Assembly: GCA_040390025.1 (NCBI GenBank)
Contig: JAZJZD010000009.1
Location: 124,001-188,000 of the forward strand
DNA length: 64,000 nt
Origin: JAVHYG01 sp040390025
Lineage (GTDB): Bacteria; Pseudomonadota; Gammaproteobacteria; Diplorickettsiales; Diplorickettsiaceae
Direction: 5' to 3'
A program made the translations under genes and the position numbers. Position 1 is the stretch's first letter. Each line of letters opens with the position of its first letter. The notes under the pieces were generated by a model that made no database searches, was not told the DNA's origin, and worked only from the letters and a program-made list of their open reading frames with translations. This document shows positions 18,269-26,393 of the stretch, one piece after another.

Positions 18269-18703
18269 ATGGCAGAAGTGGTATTACAGCATCCTATTAG
18301 TCAGGTAGAAGAAGCGCAGCCCTTTCCTCAGTCAATTACTATGACTGAAAGTGCGGCGAACAAGGTATGGCAGCTTATCCAGGAAGAAGCTAATTTTAAG
18401 CTAAAGCTACGCGTATTTATTACCGGAGGAGGCTGTTCTGGCTTTCAGTATGGTTTTACTTTCGATGAAGTTGTCAATTCTGATGATACGGTGGTTACCA
18501 AGCTAACTAAAAAGACAAATGAGGGTTGTGATGATGAAAGGGAAGGTAGCACAACAGTACAGCTTCTAATTGACCCGATGAGCTTGGTTTATCTAGTAGG
18601 TGCTGAAATCGATTATAAATCCGATCTAAATGGCGAACAGTTTATTATCCGTAACCCAAATGCTAAGACGACCTGTGGTTGTGGTTCTTCATTTGCCGCT
18701 TAG
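18269..18703 (+). CDS. erpA: ErpA, iron-sulfur cluster insertion protein
   Basis: This A-type carrier keeps the three cluster cysteines: GGGCSGFQYGFTFDE and the C-terminal TTCGCGSSFAA. DPMSLVYLVGAEIDYKSDLN is typical of ErpA, which delivers Fe-S clusters to apoproteins. At 144 residues it is longer than the usual 110-120. There is an N-terminal extension of about 25 residues and an insert of about a dozen residues before LLIDPMSL (KKTNEGCDDEREGSTT), which contains an extra Cys. Two palindromic repeats flank the gene. Confidence 0.93.
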   Translation: MAEVVLQHPISQVEEAQPFPQSITMTESAANKVWQLIQEEANFKLKLRVFITGGGCSGFQYGFTFDEVVNSDDTVVTKLTKKTNEGCDDEREGSTTVQLLIDPMSLVYLVGAEIDYKSDLNGEQFIIRNPNAKTTCGCGSSFAA

Positions 18704-18704
18704 A

Positions 18705-18831
18705 TGCTAAAACTTGGCTTTTGACGTAGAGCTTTGTTGCCGGCTTTATCTGCGGTGCTCATTTACACGCGTAAACTCTGCTCTTCGAAAAGCCGGCGCC
18801 GTGCTCTACATTCAAAAGCCAAGTTTTAGCA
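18705..18831. repeat. 127-base inverted repeat element after erpA
   Basis: Perfect 20-bp terminal repeats (TGCTAAAACTTGGCTTTTGA at 18705-18724 and its complement at 18812-18831) start one base after the erpA stop. Further paired blocks follow inward (GTAGAGC/GCTCTAC, CCGGCTTT/AAAGCCGG). The centre, TGCTCATTTACACGCGTAAA and CTCTTCGAAA, resembles the centres of the elements at 25420 and 41142. It could act as a strong terminator for erpA. Confidence 0.85.
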
Positions 18832-18903
18832 CATGTGGGTTTAGTCTAGTTGGTTTGAAAATAGCTAAAAAATATCTCATCATCTTTGCTTTAAAAATAC
18901 TAT

Positions 18904-19167
18904 TTATTCATTTTTATTGGGTAGAAACATTAGATCGAGTGTTTGTTCTACACTAAAAGGGCAATTGGCAGGTAAGCTAGTTTCATCTAGTCCTGTATCA
19001 CGAAGTGCTATGGTTCGCGCATGTTCGTAAATAGACTTAACTTTAGTTTCTAAATCATGTTTTAGGCTGGGACTTTCTTCCAGGAATTCAAGCAATTGTA
19101 GTCGCTGTTCTTTTATAGTGTATTTCCAACTATTACTGTGTCGTCCTGGCTGAAATTGCCATTTCAA
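18904..19167 (-). pseudogene. Truncated DUF29-family gene (C-terminal part)
   Basis: The 87-residue reading (TTG start) matches the C-terminal part of DUF29 proteins: KWQFQPGRHSNSWKYTIKEQ, EESPSLKHDL, ALRDTGLDETSLPANCPFSV, EQTLDLMFLP. The family is usually about 140-150 residues, so the N-terminal part is missing. The frame upstream runs into a stop within the anmK end after LSDLL. It lies 4 bases after anmK on the same strand and is probably a remnant fused to the anmK 3' end. Confidence 0.7.
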
Positions 19168-19171
19168 TAAA

Positions 19172-20302
19172 TCACTTAACTTTTAAGTAAATCCCGCCTA
19201 GAACAGTAGAGTTTCTAGCGCCAGTTACTTCAATTAAATTACTTGTTTTCCCTTCTAATGTCTGTTTGGCAAACCAGGCAAATGCCATGGCTTCTATCCA
19301 TTCTGAAGGAACATTTAGTTCATCACTAAGCTGAATCTGATGGGTATGACAGTGCTCAGCAAGACGTGCTTTTAAATAAGGATTTTTACTACCACCGCCA
19401 CAAAGTATAATGGAACCATTCTTGCTACTACTAAACTGTTGAATTGCTCGGGAAATACTAACCGCTGTAAGCTCGCATAGAGTAGCTTGAGTAATAGCGG
19501 GGAATAATTCTTTTTTTAATAAGTTGAGATGTTTTTCCAACCAGTCAAGATTAAAATAATCATGTCCAGTGCTTTTCGGGGGGGGTAAATCAAAATAAGG
19601 GTCTGATAAAAACTGTTTTAATAAGTCATTATCAAAAATAGCACTTGATGCCCAAATTCCGTCTTTATCATACCATTGTTTATACTCAGTATTTTTTTGT
19701 ATCCATTTATCTAAAAGCAAATTGGCAGGGCCTGTATCAAAGCCAATAATAGAGGATTTTGCATTTGCCGGTAAATAAGTAATGTTAGCAATGCCGCCAA
19801 GATTAAGCACAATTCTATCTTCTTGTTCGCTTCGAAAAATAAAATTATGAAAAGCGGGAGTTAAAGGCGCACCTTGTCCGCCAGCCGCTATATCGCGACG
19901 GCGAAAATCTGCAACGGTCGTGATGCCTGTTTTTTCTGCAATAATATTAGGATCGCCAATTTGCAGGGTAAAAGGGTAGTGATGTTGAGGATAATGAAAA
20001 ACCGTTTGGCCATGACTGCCGATAGCAAGAATATCGCTTTTCGAAAAAGTAGGATTTTCTTTTAATAGCGCTACTACAGTATCTGCAAAAGTATGTGCTA
20101 GTTTTGCATCAAGTTCCGCAAATTGCTTAATTTTTAGCGATTCTGCCTGGCATAAGTTATTTAACTCGTTTCTTAGCTCATCCGATAAGTTAGATTTATG
20201 TGTGGCCAAAAGTTGTGGAGTTCGATGTGAAAAATCTACCAATGCCGCATCAACAGCATCCATACTTGTACCTGACATAAGTCCAATATAGAGTTTTTTC
20301 AT
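19172..20302 (-). CDS. anmK: Anhydro-N-acetylmuramic acid kinase
   Basis: The 376-residue protein has the family start YIGLMSGTSMDAVDAALVDF. It also has IGSHGQTVFHYP, FRRRDIAAGGQGAPLTPAFH, NLGGIANITYLP, GFDTGPANLLLD and CGGGSKNPYLKARL. AnmK phosphorylates 1,6-anhydroMurNAc during recycling of peptidoglycan. It is the only recycling gene visible here and is followed by a DUF29 remnant. Length and motifs are complete. Confidence 0.96.
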   Translation of the reverse strand: MKKLYIGLMSGTSMDAVDAALVDFSHRTPQLLATHKSNLSDELRNELNNLCQAESLKIKQFAELDAKLAHTFADTVVALLKENPTFSKSDILAIGSHGQTVFHYPQHHYPFTLQIGDPNIIAEKTGITTVADFRRRDIAAGGQGAPLTPAFHNFIFRSEQEDRIVLNLGGIANITYLPANAKSSIIGFDTGPANLLLDKWIQKNTEYKQWYDKDGIWASSAIFDNDLLKQFLSDPYFDLPPPKSTGHDYFNLDWLEKHLNLLKKELFPAITQATLCELTAVSISRAIQQFSSSKNGSIILCGGGSKNPYLKARLAEHCHTHQIQLSDELNVPSEWIEAMAFAWFAKQTLEGKTSNLIEVTGARNSTVLGGIYLKVK

Positions 20303-20433
20303 GAACGTATTATATAAGTCAAAGAAAGTGGCTTAATCTAGCAATAATTTATTGCAATTACTACCAGAAAAATAGTACATTGGAGCCGAAAGTTAGCTAG
20401 ACAGTCGCTGTATTAAGGCTTTGTAGAAAGTTT

Positions 20434-20518
20434 TACTCACAGCAATTGGATTTTTGGCAAGTGCCGCGAAATGATGAGTTGAGCGGCGTTGCTGCCAGAA
20501 ATTCAAGTGCGAAGAGTA
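20434..20518 (+). repeat. Palindromic insert 1 in rnpB (P3 arm)
   Basis: This 85-base segment begins TACTCACAGCAATTGGATTT and ends AAATTCAAGTGCGAAGAGTA. The ends pair at 15 of 20 positions plus one G-T, with a 3-base internal loop, so it extends the P3 helix as a hairpin. It shares both ends with insert 2, which shows common origin. Confidence 0.85.
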
Positions 20519-20622
20519 TATGCAGAGGAAAGTCCGGGCTCCACAGGGCAAAGTGCCAGGTAATCCCTGGGAGGTGTAAGCCTACGGAAAGTGCCACAGA
20601 GAATATACCGCCTATGTATGTA

Positions 20623-20741
20623 TACTCACAGCAATTGGACTTTTGGCAAGGCGCTGCGAAAATGAAGCAACCGGAGTGTAAAAATACATGAGGATTGCGA
20701 TTTGAGCGGCAACGTAGATAAAAGTTCAAGTGCGAAGAGTA
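20623..20741 (+). repeat. Palindromic insert 2 in rnpB (P12 arm)
   Basis: This 119-base segment begins TACTCACAGCAATTGGACTT and ends TTCAAGTGCGAAGAGTA, the same ends as insert 1. Its interior is longer (extra GAAGCAACCGGAGTGTAAAA). It lies between CCTATGTATG and GTAGGTAAGG, so it caps the P12 helix. Confidence 0.85.
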
Positions 20742-20961
20742 TAGTAGGTAAGGGTGAAAAGGTGCGGTAAGAGCGCACCGCATCATTGGCAACAGTGATG
20801 GCAGGGCAAACCCCACTTGGAGCAAGACCAAATAGGAACCTACTAGGCGTGGCCCGCGCCAGGTTCGGGTAGGTCGCTTGAGGTATAGGGTGACGTATAT
20901 CCTAGATGAATGACTGTCCACGACAGAACCCGGCTTATCGGCTGACTTTCAACATTTTTTA

Positions 20962-20989
20962 TAAAAAAGGGCTTCAGTGTCCTTTTTTT
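20962..20989 (+). terminator. Intrinsic terminator of rnpB
   Basis: AAAAAAGG, a 10-base loop (GCTTCAGTGT) and CCTTTTTTT form a hairpin with a T-run starting about 12 bases after P1 of the RNase P RNA. Confidence 0.7.
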
Positions 20990-21114
20990 GATCTAAAGCT
21001 AACCAAATCTTCTCTATACCTTCAGAATTTTTTAATTTATTCGACTGTTTGAGCATGAATGCCGTATCAATTTTTTTTACAGATAAACAATATTTAGTCG
21101 CGATCGACTAAGTC

Positions 21115-21144
21115 TTGACAAGAGGACTTTCTACTTCCTATAGT
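21115..21144 (+). promoter_or_regulatory. Sigma-70 promoter of mraZ
   Basis: A consensus -35 box TTGACA (21115-21120) is followed after 18 bases by a -10 box TATAGT (21139-21144). Transcription should start near 21151, about 45 bases before the mraZ ATG. Confidence 0.75.
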
Positions 21145-21163
21145 GTAATTAGATGGTAAAAAG

Positions 21164-21188
21164 TGGGTTAAAGTGGGCTAAAGTGGGT
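21164..21188 (+). promoter_or_regulatory. MraZ box: three TGGGN repeats
   Basis: TGGGT, TGGGC and TGGGT start at 21164, 21174 and 21184, exactly 10 bases apart. MraZ is known to bind TGGGN repeats with 5-base spacers upstream of its own gene, so autorepression of the dcw operon is expected. The array lies downstream of the predicted start site. Its last repeat overlaps the place of the ribosome site. Confidence 0.85.
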
Positions 21189-21194
21189 TAAATT

Positions 21195-21650
21195 ATGTTT
21201 CGGGGTATAAGTTCAGTTGTGCTCGATGCAAAAAGTCGGATTAAGTTACCGGCACGCTATCGACAATTATTACCTACAGATAAAAAAATTGAAGTTGTTG
21301 TCACAATAGATACAGAATCTCCCTGTTTATTACTCTATCCACTTCAAGAATGGGAATTGATAGAGGAAAAATTGCAAGCCTTACCGAGTTTTAATCCAGC
21401 CGCAAGGCGTATTCAACGTTTATTAATTGGACATGCAACCGATCTTGAGTTAGATAGCAATGGACGGATTTTGTTGCCTTCTCTCTTGAGGGAGTACGCC
21501 AAGATTGAGAAGGACCTAAGGGTCGTAGGACAAGGTAGGAAAATTGAATTATGGAGTGCTAGTGAGTGGGATGAATATCGTACTCGATGGATTATGGAGG
21601 AGATTAAACCGGGGGATTTACCCGATGAGTTACAGTCATTGGCTTTATAA
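21195..21650 (+). CDS. mraZ: MraZ, transcriptional regulator of the dcw cluster
   Basis: This 151-residue protein has two AbrB/SpoVT-type MraZ domains: SSVVLDAKSRIKLPARYRQL at the N-terminus and HATDLELDSNGRILLPSLLR in the second half. It is normal length. It represses or modulates the division and cell wall operon by binding the TGGG repeats just upstream. No clear Shine-Dalgarno precedes the ATG, because the MraZ repeats occupy that position. rsmH follows 10 bases later. Confidence 0.95.
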   Translation: MFRGISSVVLDAKSRIKLPARYRQLLPTDKKIEVVVTIDTESPCLLLYPLQEWELIEEKLQALPSFNPAARRIQRLLIGHATDLELDSNGRILLPSLLREYAKIEKDLRVVGQGRKIELWSASEWDEYRTRWIMEEIKPGDLPDELQSLAL

Positions 21651-21660
21651 ATAGGTTCAA

Positions 21661-22596
21661 ATGCAAAAAGAAGAACATCATCAGCCAGTATTACTTGAAG
21701 AGGTTATCGAGTATTTAGCGATTAAGCCGGATGGAATCTATATCGACGCTACCTTTGGGCGCGGTGGGCATAGTCAAGAAATACTACGAAATTTGGGCGA
21801 AAAAGGGCGCTTATTGGTTATTGATAAAGATCCATCAGCAGTGGCTTATGCGAAGCAGCACTGGGGTTTTGATAAACGTTTACAGGTTTATGAAGGTTCA
21901 TTTACAGCGGTTGAAGAAATAACAAAAGCAAATGGAATTTGCGGACAAGTGAATGGAATTTTATTTGATTTGGGAGTCTCTTCACCTCAATTAGAACAAG
22001 CGATCAGGGGATTTAGTTTTTTGCGGGAGGGGCCATTAGATATGCGTATGGATCCGAAAAATGGGATTAGTGCAGCAGAATGGCTGGCTTGTGCAACAGA
22101 AAGAGAAATTGTACAGGTACTAAAGGAATATGGCGAAGAACGATATGCAAAACGTATTGCAAAGGCGATAGCGGGTGCGCGTAAACAGGCGCCGATAGAT
22201 ACGACTATTCAATTGGCGGCTATTGTGAAGGAAGCGCATCCTCGTTGGGAGCGACATAAGCATCCCGCTACCCAGACCTTTCAAGCAATACGAATTAAGA
22301 TCAATAACGAATTGGAAGATTTACAAGCGTGTTTAAAGCAAAGCTTAGAGGTGCTTGCTATAGGTGGACGTTTGTTAGTGATTAGCTTTCATTCTTTAGA
22401 AGATCGAATAGTCAAACGTTTTATTCGTAAACATGCGCATGAGCCAGTCGAGTTGAAAAGACTACCCATCATGTTTAACGAATGGAGACCTAGGCTTAAA
22501 AGTCTCGGTCGAGGAATTAAACCTAATGCGCAGGCGATTGCCGAGAATCCACGATCGCGTAGCGCTATATTACGAATTGCGGAGAAATTACTATGA
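21661..22596 (+). CDS. rsmH: 16S rRNA m4C1402 N4-methyltransferase
   Basis: The 311-residue protein has HQPVLLEEVIEYL, the SAM motif YIDATFGRGGHSQEIL, ILFDLGVSSPQLEQAIRGFS, GPLDMRMDP, TFQAIRIKINNEL and VISFHSLEDRIVKRF. All are RsmH signatures. It methylates C1402 of 16S rRNA. It overlaps ftsL by 4 bases (ATGA). Order and spacing are standard for the dcw cluster. Confidence 0.97.
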   Translation: MQKEEHHQPVLLEEVIEYLAIKPDGIYIDATFGRGGHSQEILRNLGEKGRLLVIDKDPSAVAYAKQHWGFDKRLQVYEGSFTAVEEITKANGICGQVNGILFDLGVSSPQLEQAIRGFSFLREGPLDMRMDPKNGISAAEWLACATEREIVQVLKEYGEERYAKRIAKAIAGARKQAPIDTTIQLAAIVKEAHPRWERHKHPATQTFQAIRIKINNELEDLQACLKQSLEVLAIGGRLLVISFHSLEDRIVKRFIRKHAHEPVELKRLPIMFNEWRPRLKSLGRGIKPNAQAIAENPRSRSAILRIAEKLL

Positions 22597-22940
22597 ATGT
22601 GGCAGCACGTGCGTTAGCGCGAGGACCTATAACGTGGGAACGAGCGCAAGGATGGAAATGGAAAATTTCTTTACAGATGCTAGGCGTTATTTTCTTAATG
22701 TTGGCTGTGTCTGCTTCTGCCTTGTCAGTCATTTATGTTAAGGCTTTACAACGTAATTTATATAGTGAATTACAAGCCAGCCAGCAAGAACGTGATAGTT
22801 TAAAAACGGCATGGAGTCAGTTATTACTTGAAGAAAATACTTGGGCAGCGCCAGTTCGTATACAAACTTTAGCGCAGCAAGGATTAGGAATGGAGATCCC
22901 GCAGACAAAGGCAACGGTATTACTCACACAGCCTACTTAG
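22593..22940 (+). CDS. ftsL: Cell division protein FtsL
   Basis: This 115-residue bitopic protein has a short cytoplasmic head and one membrane segment near residues 31-50 (LGVIFLMLAVSASALSVIYV). The periplasmic leucine-zipper-like stretch includes LYSELQASQQERDSLKTAWS and LLLEENTWA. FtsL joins FtsB and FtsQ in the divisome. Identity rests on topology and position between rsmH and ftsI, since FtsL sequences diverge widely. Confidence 0.9.
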   Translation: MNVAARALARGPITWERAQGWKWKISLQMLGVIFLMLAVSASALSVIYVKALQRNLYSELQASQQERDSLKTAWSQLLLEENTWAAPVRIQTLAQQGLGMEIPQTKATVLLTQPT

Positions 22941-22956
22941 GAATAATGCAAATTTC

Positions 22957-24708
22957 ATGGGAGTACGAAACTTAAATCAAGCAAAGCGTACTTCTTCTGT
23001 TTTGACAAGCCGGCGGTTATGGGTTGTTGTATTTATTTTAATAACGATTGCTTTGGGTTTGATTAGTAGACTTGTTGATCTGACGATAATTGATCGTCAA
23101 TTTTTACAGACGCAAGGAAATGCGAGAACTGTTCGTAATTTAATTATTCCCGCACACCGTGGCATGATTTTGGATCGTAATGGCGAGCCATTAGCCATTA
23201 GTACACCGGTTAATGCGGTTTGGATAGATCCAACTTCTTTTAAACCCAAGGTTTTTCAGCTGCGTTTATTAAGTCAATTATTACAGATTCCAGTGTCTAC
23301 GATTCAAGAACTATGGCTTCATAGCCAAGATAAAGAATTTGTTTATTTAAAGCGAGGGATTAATCCCGGTCTTGGCGTACAAATTAAATCACTTAAAATT
23401 CCCGGTGTGTTTTTACAGGACGAATATCATCGTTATTATCCAGAAGGGCCCGTAATGGCACATGTTGTTGGTTTAACCAATGTCGATGATAAAGGTCAAG
23501 AAGGTTTAGAACTGGCTTATAATAATTGGTTAGAAGGTCGTTCAGGGCTCAGAAAAGTTATTAAAGATAGATTAGGACGTATTGTGGGTGATATTCGTTC
23601 TATTCGTTCTCCTAGGCCAGGACATGACTTGCAATTGAGTATTGATAGACGCATCCAATACATTGCTTATAGAGAGCTTAAGACGGGTATAGAAAAATAT
23701 AAGGCAGATTCGGGTTCTGTAGTCGTTCTTGATGTGAAAACAGGTGAAATTTTAGCCATGGTTAATTGGCCGACTTATAATCCTAATGATCGATTAACTG
23801 TAAAAGATGGCCGTTCTCGTAATCGTGCTTTAACCGATTTATTTGAACCAGGTTCGACAATTAAAAGTTTCAGCATGGCTAGTGTGTTATCAAGTGGGCA
23901 GTTTACTCCCAGCAGCCAGATTAACACCTCACCGGGTTGGATGTTTGTTGCGGGTAAGCGCATTATGGATGAACATAATAATGGTGTCATGGATTTAACA
24001 AAAATACTCCAAATATCCAGTAATATGGGTATGTCAAAACTGGTTTTATCACTGCCTGCCGATAACCTTTGGAATATGTTGCACGCAGTGGGCTTTGGTC
24101 AGATTAGTCAAAGTGGTTTTCCAGGCGAACGTACAGGTAGTTTGCCGCATTTTAGAGTTTGGAATCCTTTTGTATTAGCGACGATGTCTTTTGGTTATGG
24201 GCTATCAGTAACTGCGTTACAATTAGCGCAGGCTTATTCTGTATTGGCGCATGATGGAATTAAAATTCCAGTTACCTTTCTCAAAATTAAAGAGAGTCCA
24301 CCTGTAGGACAACAAGTCATTGATCAAAAAGTTAGTAAGGAAGTGCTGGATATGTTGGAATCTGTATTAACAAAAGGGGGCACAGCCCCTTTAGCGCGAG
24401 TACCGGGTTATCGCGTAACGGGAAAGACTGGAACAGTGCGTATTGTAGGTGCTCAGGGTTATGAAAAGCATCACTATAATAGTATTTTTATTGGTATTGC
24501 GCCGGCGAGCCGGCCTCGTTTGGTTGTTGCAGTTGTACTGCATGATCCAAAAGGTCGTCTTTATTATGGCGGGTATACGGCAGGGCCCATTTTTTCGCAT
24601 GTCATGCGTAATACCTTGCATTTACTTAATATTCCGCCCGATGATTTAGCTAGCTTAAACCAAACTCTCCCTAATATAAAATTGCCGCCAAAGGGGATGG
24701 TCGATTAA
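22957..24708 (+). CDS. ftsI: Septal peptidoglycan transpeptidase FtsI (PBP3)
   Basis: The 583-residue class B penicillin-binding protein has one membrane anchor (residues 20-42), a pedestal domain (AHRGMILDRNGEPLAIS, GLELAYNNWLEG) and a transpeptidase domain. Active-site motifs are EPGSTIKS (SxxK), SSN and GKTGT (KTG). It crosslinks septal peptidoglycan. It is the last dcw gene here: murE, murF and mraY, which normally follow, are absent, and the next gene is phoB. Confidence 0.96.
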   Translation: MGVRNLNQAKRTSSVLTSRRLWVVVFILITIALGLISRLVDLTIIDRQFLQTQGNARTVRNLIIPAHRGMILDRNGEPLAISTPVNAVWIDPTSFKPKVFQLRLLSQLLQIPVSTIQELWLHSQDKEFVYLKRGINPGLGVQIKSLKIPGVFLQDEYHRYYPEGPVMAHVVGLTNVDDKGQEGLELAYNNWLEGRSGLRKVIKDRLGRIVGDIRSIRSPRPGHDLQLSIDRRIQYIAYRELKTGIEKYKADSGSVVVLDVKTGEILAMVNWPTYNPNDRLTVKDGRSRNRALTDLFEPGSTIKSFSMASVLSSGQFTPSSQINTSPGWMFVAGKRIMDEHNNGVMDLTKILQISSNMGMSKLVLSLPADNLWNMLHAVGFGQISQSGFPGERTGSLPHFRVWNPFVLATMSFGYGLSVTALQLAQAYSVLAHDGIKIPVTFLKIKESPPVGQQVIDQKVSKEVLDMLESVLTKGGTAPLARVPGYRVTGKTGTVRIVGAQGYEKHHYNSIFIGIAPASRPRLVVAVVLHDPKGRLYYGGYTAGPIFSHVMRNTLHLLNIPPDDLASLNQTLPNIKLPPKGMVD

Positions 24709-24713
24709 TTTAA

Positions 24714-25427
24714 ATGATGAAACAACAACACATTCTCATTGTTGAAGATGAGCTAGCCATACGTGATATGTTGCAGCTTGTTTTTAAAACATCACCTTTT
24801 CAGATTTTAGAAGCAGAAAATGTACAAATGGCGCGTCAGCAAATGGCACTGCAAACACCGGATTTAATTCTTTTGGATTGGATGCTTCCTGGTATCAGTG
24901 GTATTGATTTTATTAAACAGGTGCGCCAAAAAACGAAAACGCGTGATATCCCTATTATTTTATTAACAGCGCGCGCAGAAGAAGATCATAAGGTTAAAGG
25001 ACTACAAATGGGTGCCGATGATTATATTACCAAGCCTTTTTCACCGCGCGAACTGATAGCGCGTATACAAAGTGTTATTCGTCGAGGACCTCTGCAATCA
25101 CCTGAAGGTTTGCTTGAATTTAAAGAACTGCAATTAGATAGCTATCAGTGTCAAGTTAAAATTACAAATCAACTAGTGAGATTAACTTCTTTAGAATATC
25201 GTTTACTTTATTTTTTTATGAAACATCCTAATAAAGTGTACTCGCGGGATGAATTACTCGAATATATTTGGGGTGGCGCATCTAATATTAATGAACGTAG
25301 CATTGATAGTCAGATTAAAAGGCTCCGTAAACAATTAGTAGAATATGGCTATGATATTTACCTTAAGACTATCCGTGGGTTAGGCTACCAATGGGATCAA
25401 TCGGCAGAGCTTTCGTCTTTTGCTTGA
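24714..25427 (+). CDS. phoB: PhoB-like response regulator
   Basis: The 237-residue protein has a receiver domain (ILIVEDELAIRDML, phosphoacceptor Asp in LILLDWMLPGISG, Lys in ADDYITKPFSPREL). A winged-helix OmpR/PhoB DNA-binding domain follows (SLEYRLLYFFMKHPNKVYSR, NERSIDSQIKRLRKQL, TIRGLGYQW). It probably controls phosphate genes. The last codons and stop (FA-TGA) lie in the left arm of a palindromic repeat, so that repeat may have replaced the native C-terminal end. ATG codons at 24714 and 24717 are both possible. Confidence 0.88.
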   Translation: MMKQQHILIVEDELAIRDMLQLVFKTSPFQILEAENVQMARQQMALQTPDLILLDWMLPGISGIDFIKQVRQKTKTRDIPIILLTARAEEDHKVKGLQMGADDYITKPFSPRELIARIQSVIRRGPLQSPEGLLEFKELQLDSYQCQVKITNQLVRLTSLEYRLLYFFMKHPNKVYSRDELLEYIWGGASNINERSIDSQIKRLRKQLVEYGYDIYLKTIRGLGYQWDQSAELSSFA

Positions 25428-25507
25428 TTTCGTTGTTGCTTTTTCCGATGCTCATGTACTGACGTGTATATTCGCTTCTCAAAGTCAATCGCCTAGAAAT
25501 CAAGCAA
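25420..25507. repeat. Palindromic element overlapping the phoB stop
   Basis: Terminal repeats TTGCTTGATTT (25420-25430) and AAATCAAGCAA (25497-25507) are perfect. The interior CCGATGCTCATGTACT, CGCTTCTCAAAG and CGCCTAGAA is nearly the same as in the element at 41142-41243. It lies between phoB and the kinase gene. Confidence 0.85.
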
Positions 25508-25556
25508 CATACTTAGTTCTGTTGTTTTTTAGGTTTTTAGTTAAATAAGCTAATAA

Positions 25557-26393
25557 ATGAAACAGATGAAACAGAATTTACAAACCTTATTAGCTTCGCT
25601 GCCAAAACCCATCGTAACGCATATTCAGCATTTAGAGCGTATGCGCCAGGATTTTGTTGCGAATGTTTCCCATGAACTGCGTACGCCATTAACAGTGGTA
25701 CAAGGTTACTTGGAAATTTTACTTGAACAAATGCCACTTGAAGAGCTAGGAAAAAAAATATTAATACAAATGCAACAACAAACGATGCGTATGGGAAATT
25801 TAGTTGAAGATTTGCTTCTGTTATCGCGTTTAGAAGATCGTTATCTTTCTAACAAGTACCAAAAGCAGATTGCGGTTGTTAAGCTTATTACCCATATTAT
25901 GCAAGAAGCAAAATGCTTAAGTGGTGCATTGAACCATACGATTGATTGTCAATTGGACCCTGCTTTATATTTGCGTGGAATGGAAGGAGAAGTACGTAGT
26001 TTATTTTCTAATCTTATCTTTAATGCTGTTAAATATACACCTGCCGGTGGAAATATAAGAATTCGCTGGTATCAAACTCAGGAATTAGCTTATTTTAGTG
26101 TTGAGGATAATGGGATTGGTATTGCTAGCAAACATATTCCACGTTTGACCGAGCGTTTTTATCGGGTCGATAAGGCGCGCTCGCGTAGCAGTGGCGGTAC
26201 GGGTTTAGGGCTGGCTATTGCTAAACATGTGCTCATTCGTCATGATGCTAGCTTAAAAGTAAAAAGTCAGTTGGGCAAAGGGAGTTGCTTTATCTGCTGT
26301 TTCCCTAAAAAGCGTGTGTACGTTAAAAACTTATGCAAGAAAACTGGCAATCGCTCCTTAAAGAAGTCATTACCGCTCCCGCAGAATTGTTAG
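25557..26393 (+). CDS. PhoR-like histidine kinase lacking its membrane sensor
   Basis: The 278-residue ORF keeps the kinase core. It has the phosphoacceptor His in FVANVSHELRTPLTVVQGY, the N box LIFNAVKYTP, G1 VEDNGIGIA, F RLTERFYRVDKARSRSSGG and G2 GTGLGLAIAKHVL. PhoR proteins are normally about 430 residues with N-terminal membrane helices and a PAS domain, and those are absent here. The ORF begins 50 bases after a palindromic element, so the 5' half may have been deleted. There is no clear ribosome site at the first ATG. It is either a soluble kinase or a decaying gene. Its end overlaps epmB by 61 bases. Confidence 0.75.
   Translation: MKQMKQNLQTLLASLPKPIVTHIQHLERMRQDFVANVSHELRTPLTVVQGYLEILLEQMPLEELGKKILIQMQQQTMRMGNLVEDLLLLSRLEDRYLSNKYQKQIAVVKLITHIMQEAKCLSGALNHTIDCQLDPALYLRGMEGEVRSLFSNLIFNAVKYTPAGGNIRIRWYQTQELAYFSVEDNGIGIASKHIPRLTERFYRVDKARSRSSGGTGLGLAIAKHVLIRHDASLKVKSQLGKGSCFICCFPKKRVYVKNLCKKTGNRSLKKSLPLPQNC

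Larger units (their letters stand above)
20388..20950 (+). ncRNA. rnpB: RNase P RNA with two homologous hairpin inserts
   Basis: The sequence follows bacterial type A RNase P RNA. P1 is GAAAGTTAGC (20388-20397) paired with GCTGACTTTC (20941-20950). The conserved blocks are AGACAGTCGC, AGGAAAGTCCGGGCTCC, AGGGCAAAGTGCCAGGTAA, ACAGAGAATATACCGCC, GGTAAGGGTGAAAAGGTGCGG, TAAGAGCGCACCGC, and ATGAATGACTGTCCACGA with CAGAACCCGGCTTATCG. At about 563 bases it is far longer than the usual 350-400. The excess is two inserts, 20434-20518 in the P3 arm and 20623-20741 in the P12 arm. All core blocks are intact, so the RNA is probably functional. Confidence 0.95.

Noticed and set aside
20433..20921. ORFs on both strands inside the RNase P gene
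   Set aside because: They lie wholly within the ribozyme, which has all its conserved blocks, and the proteins resemble nothing.
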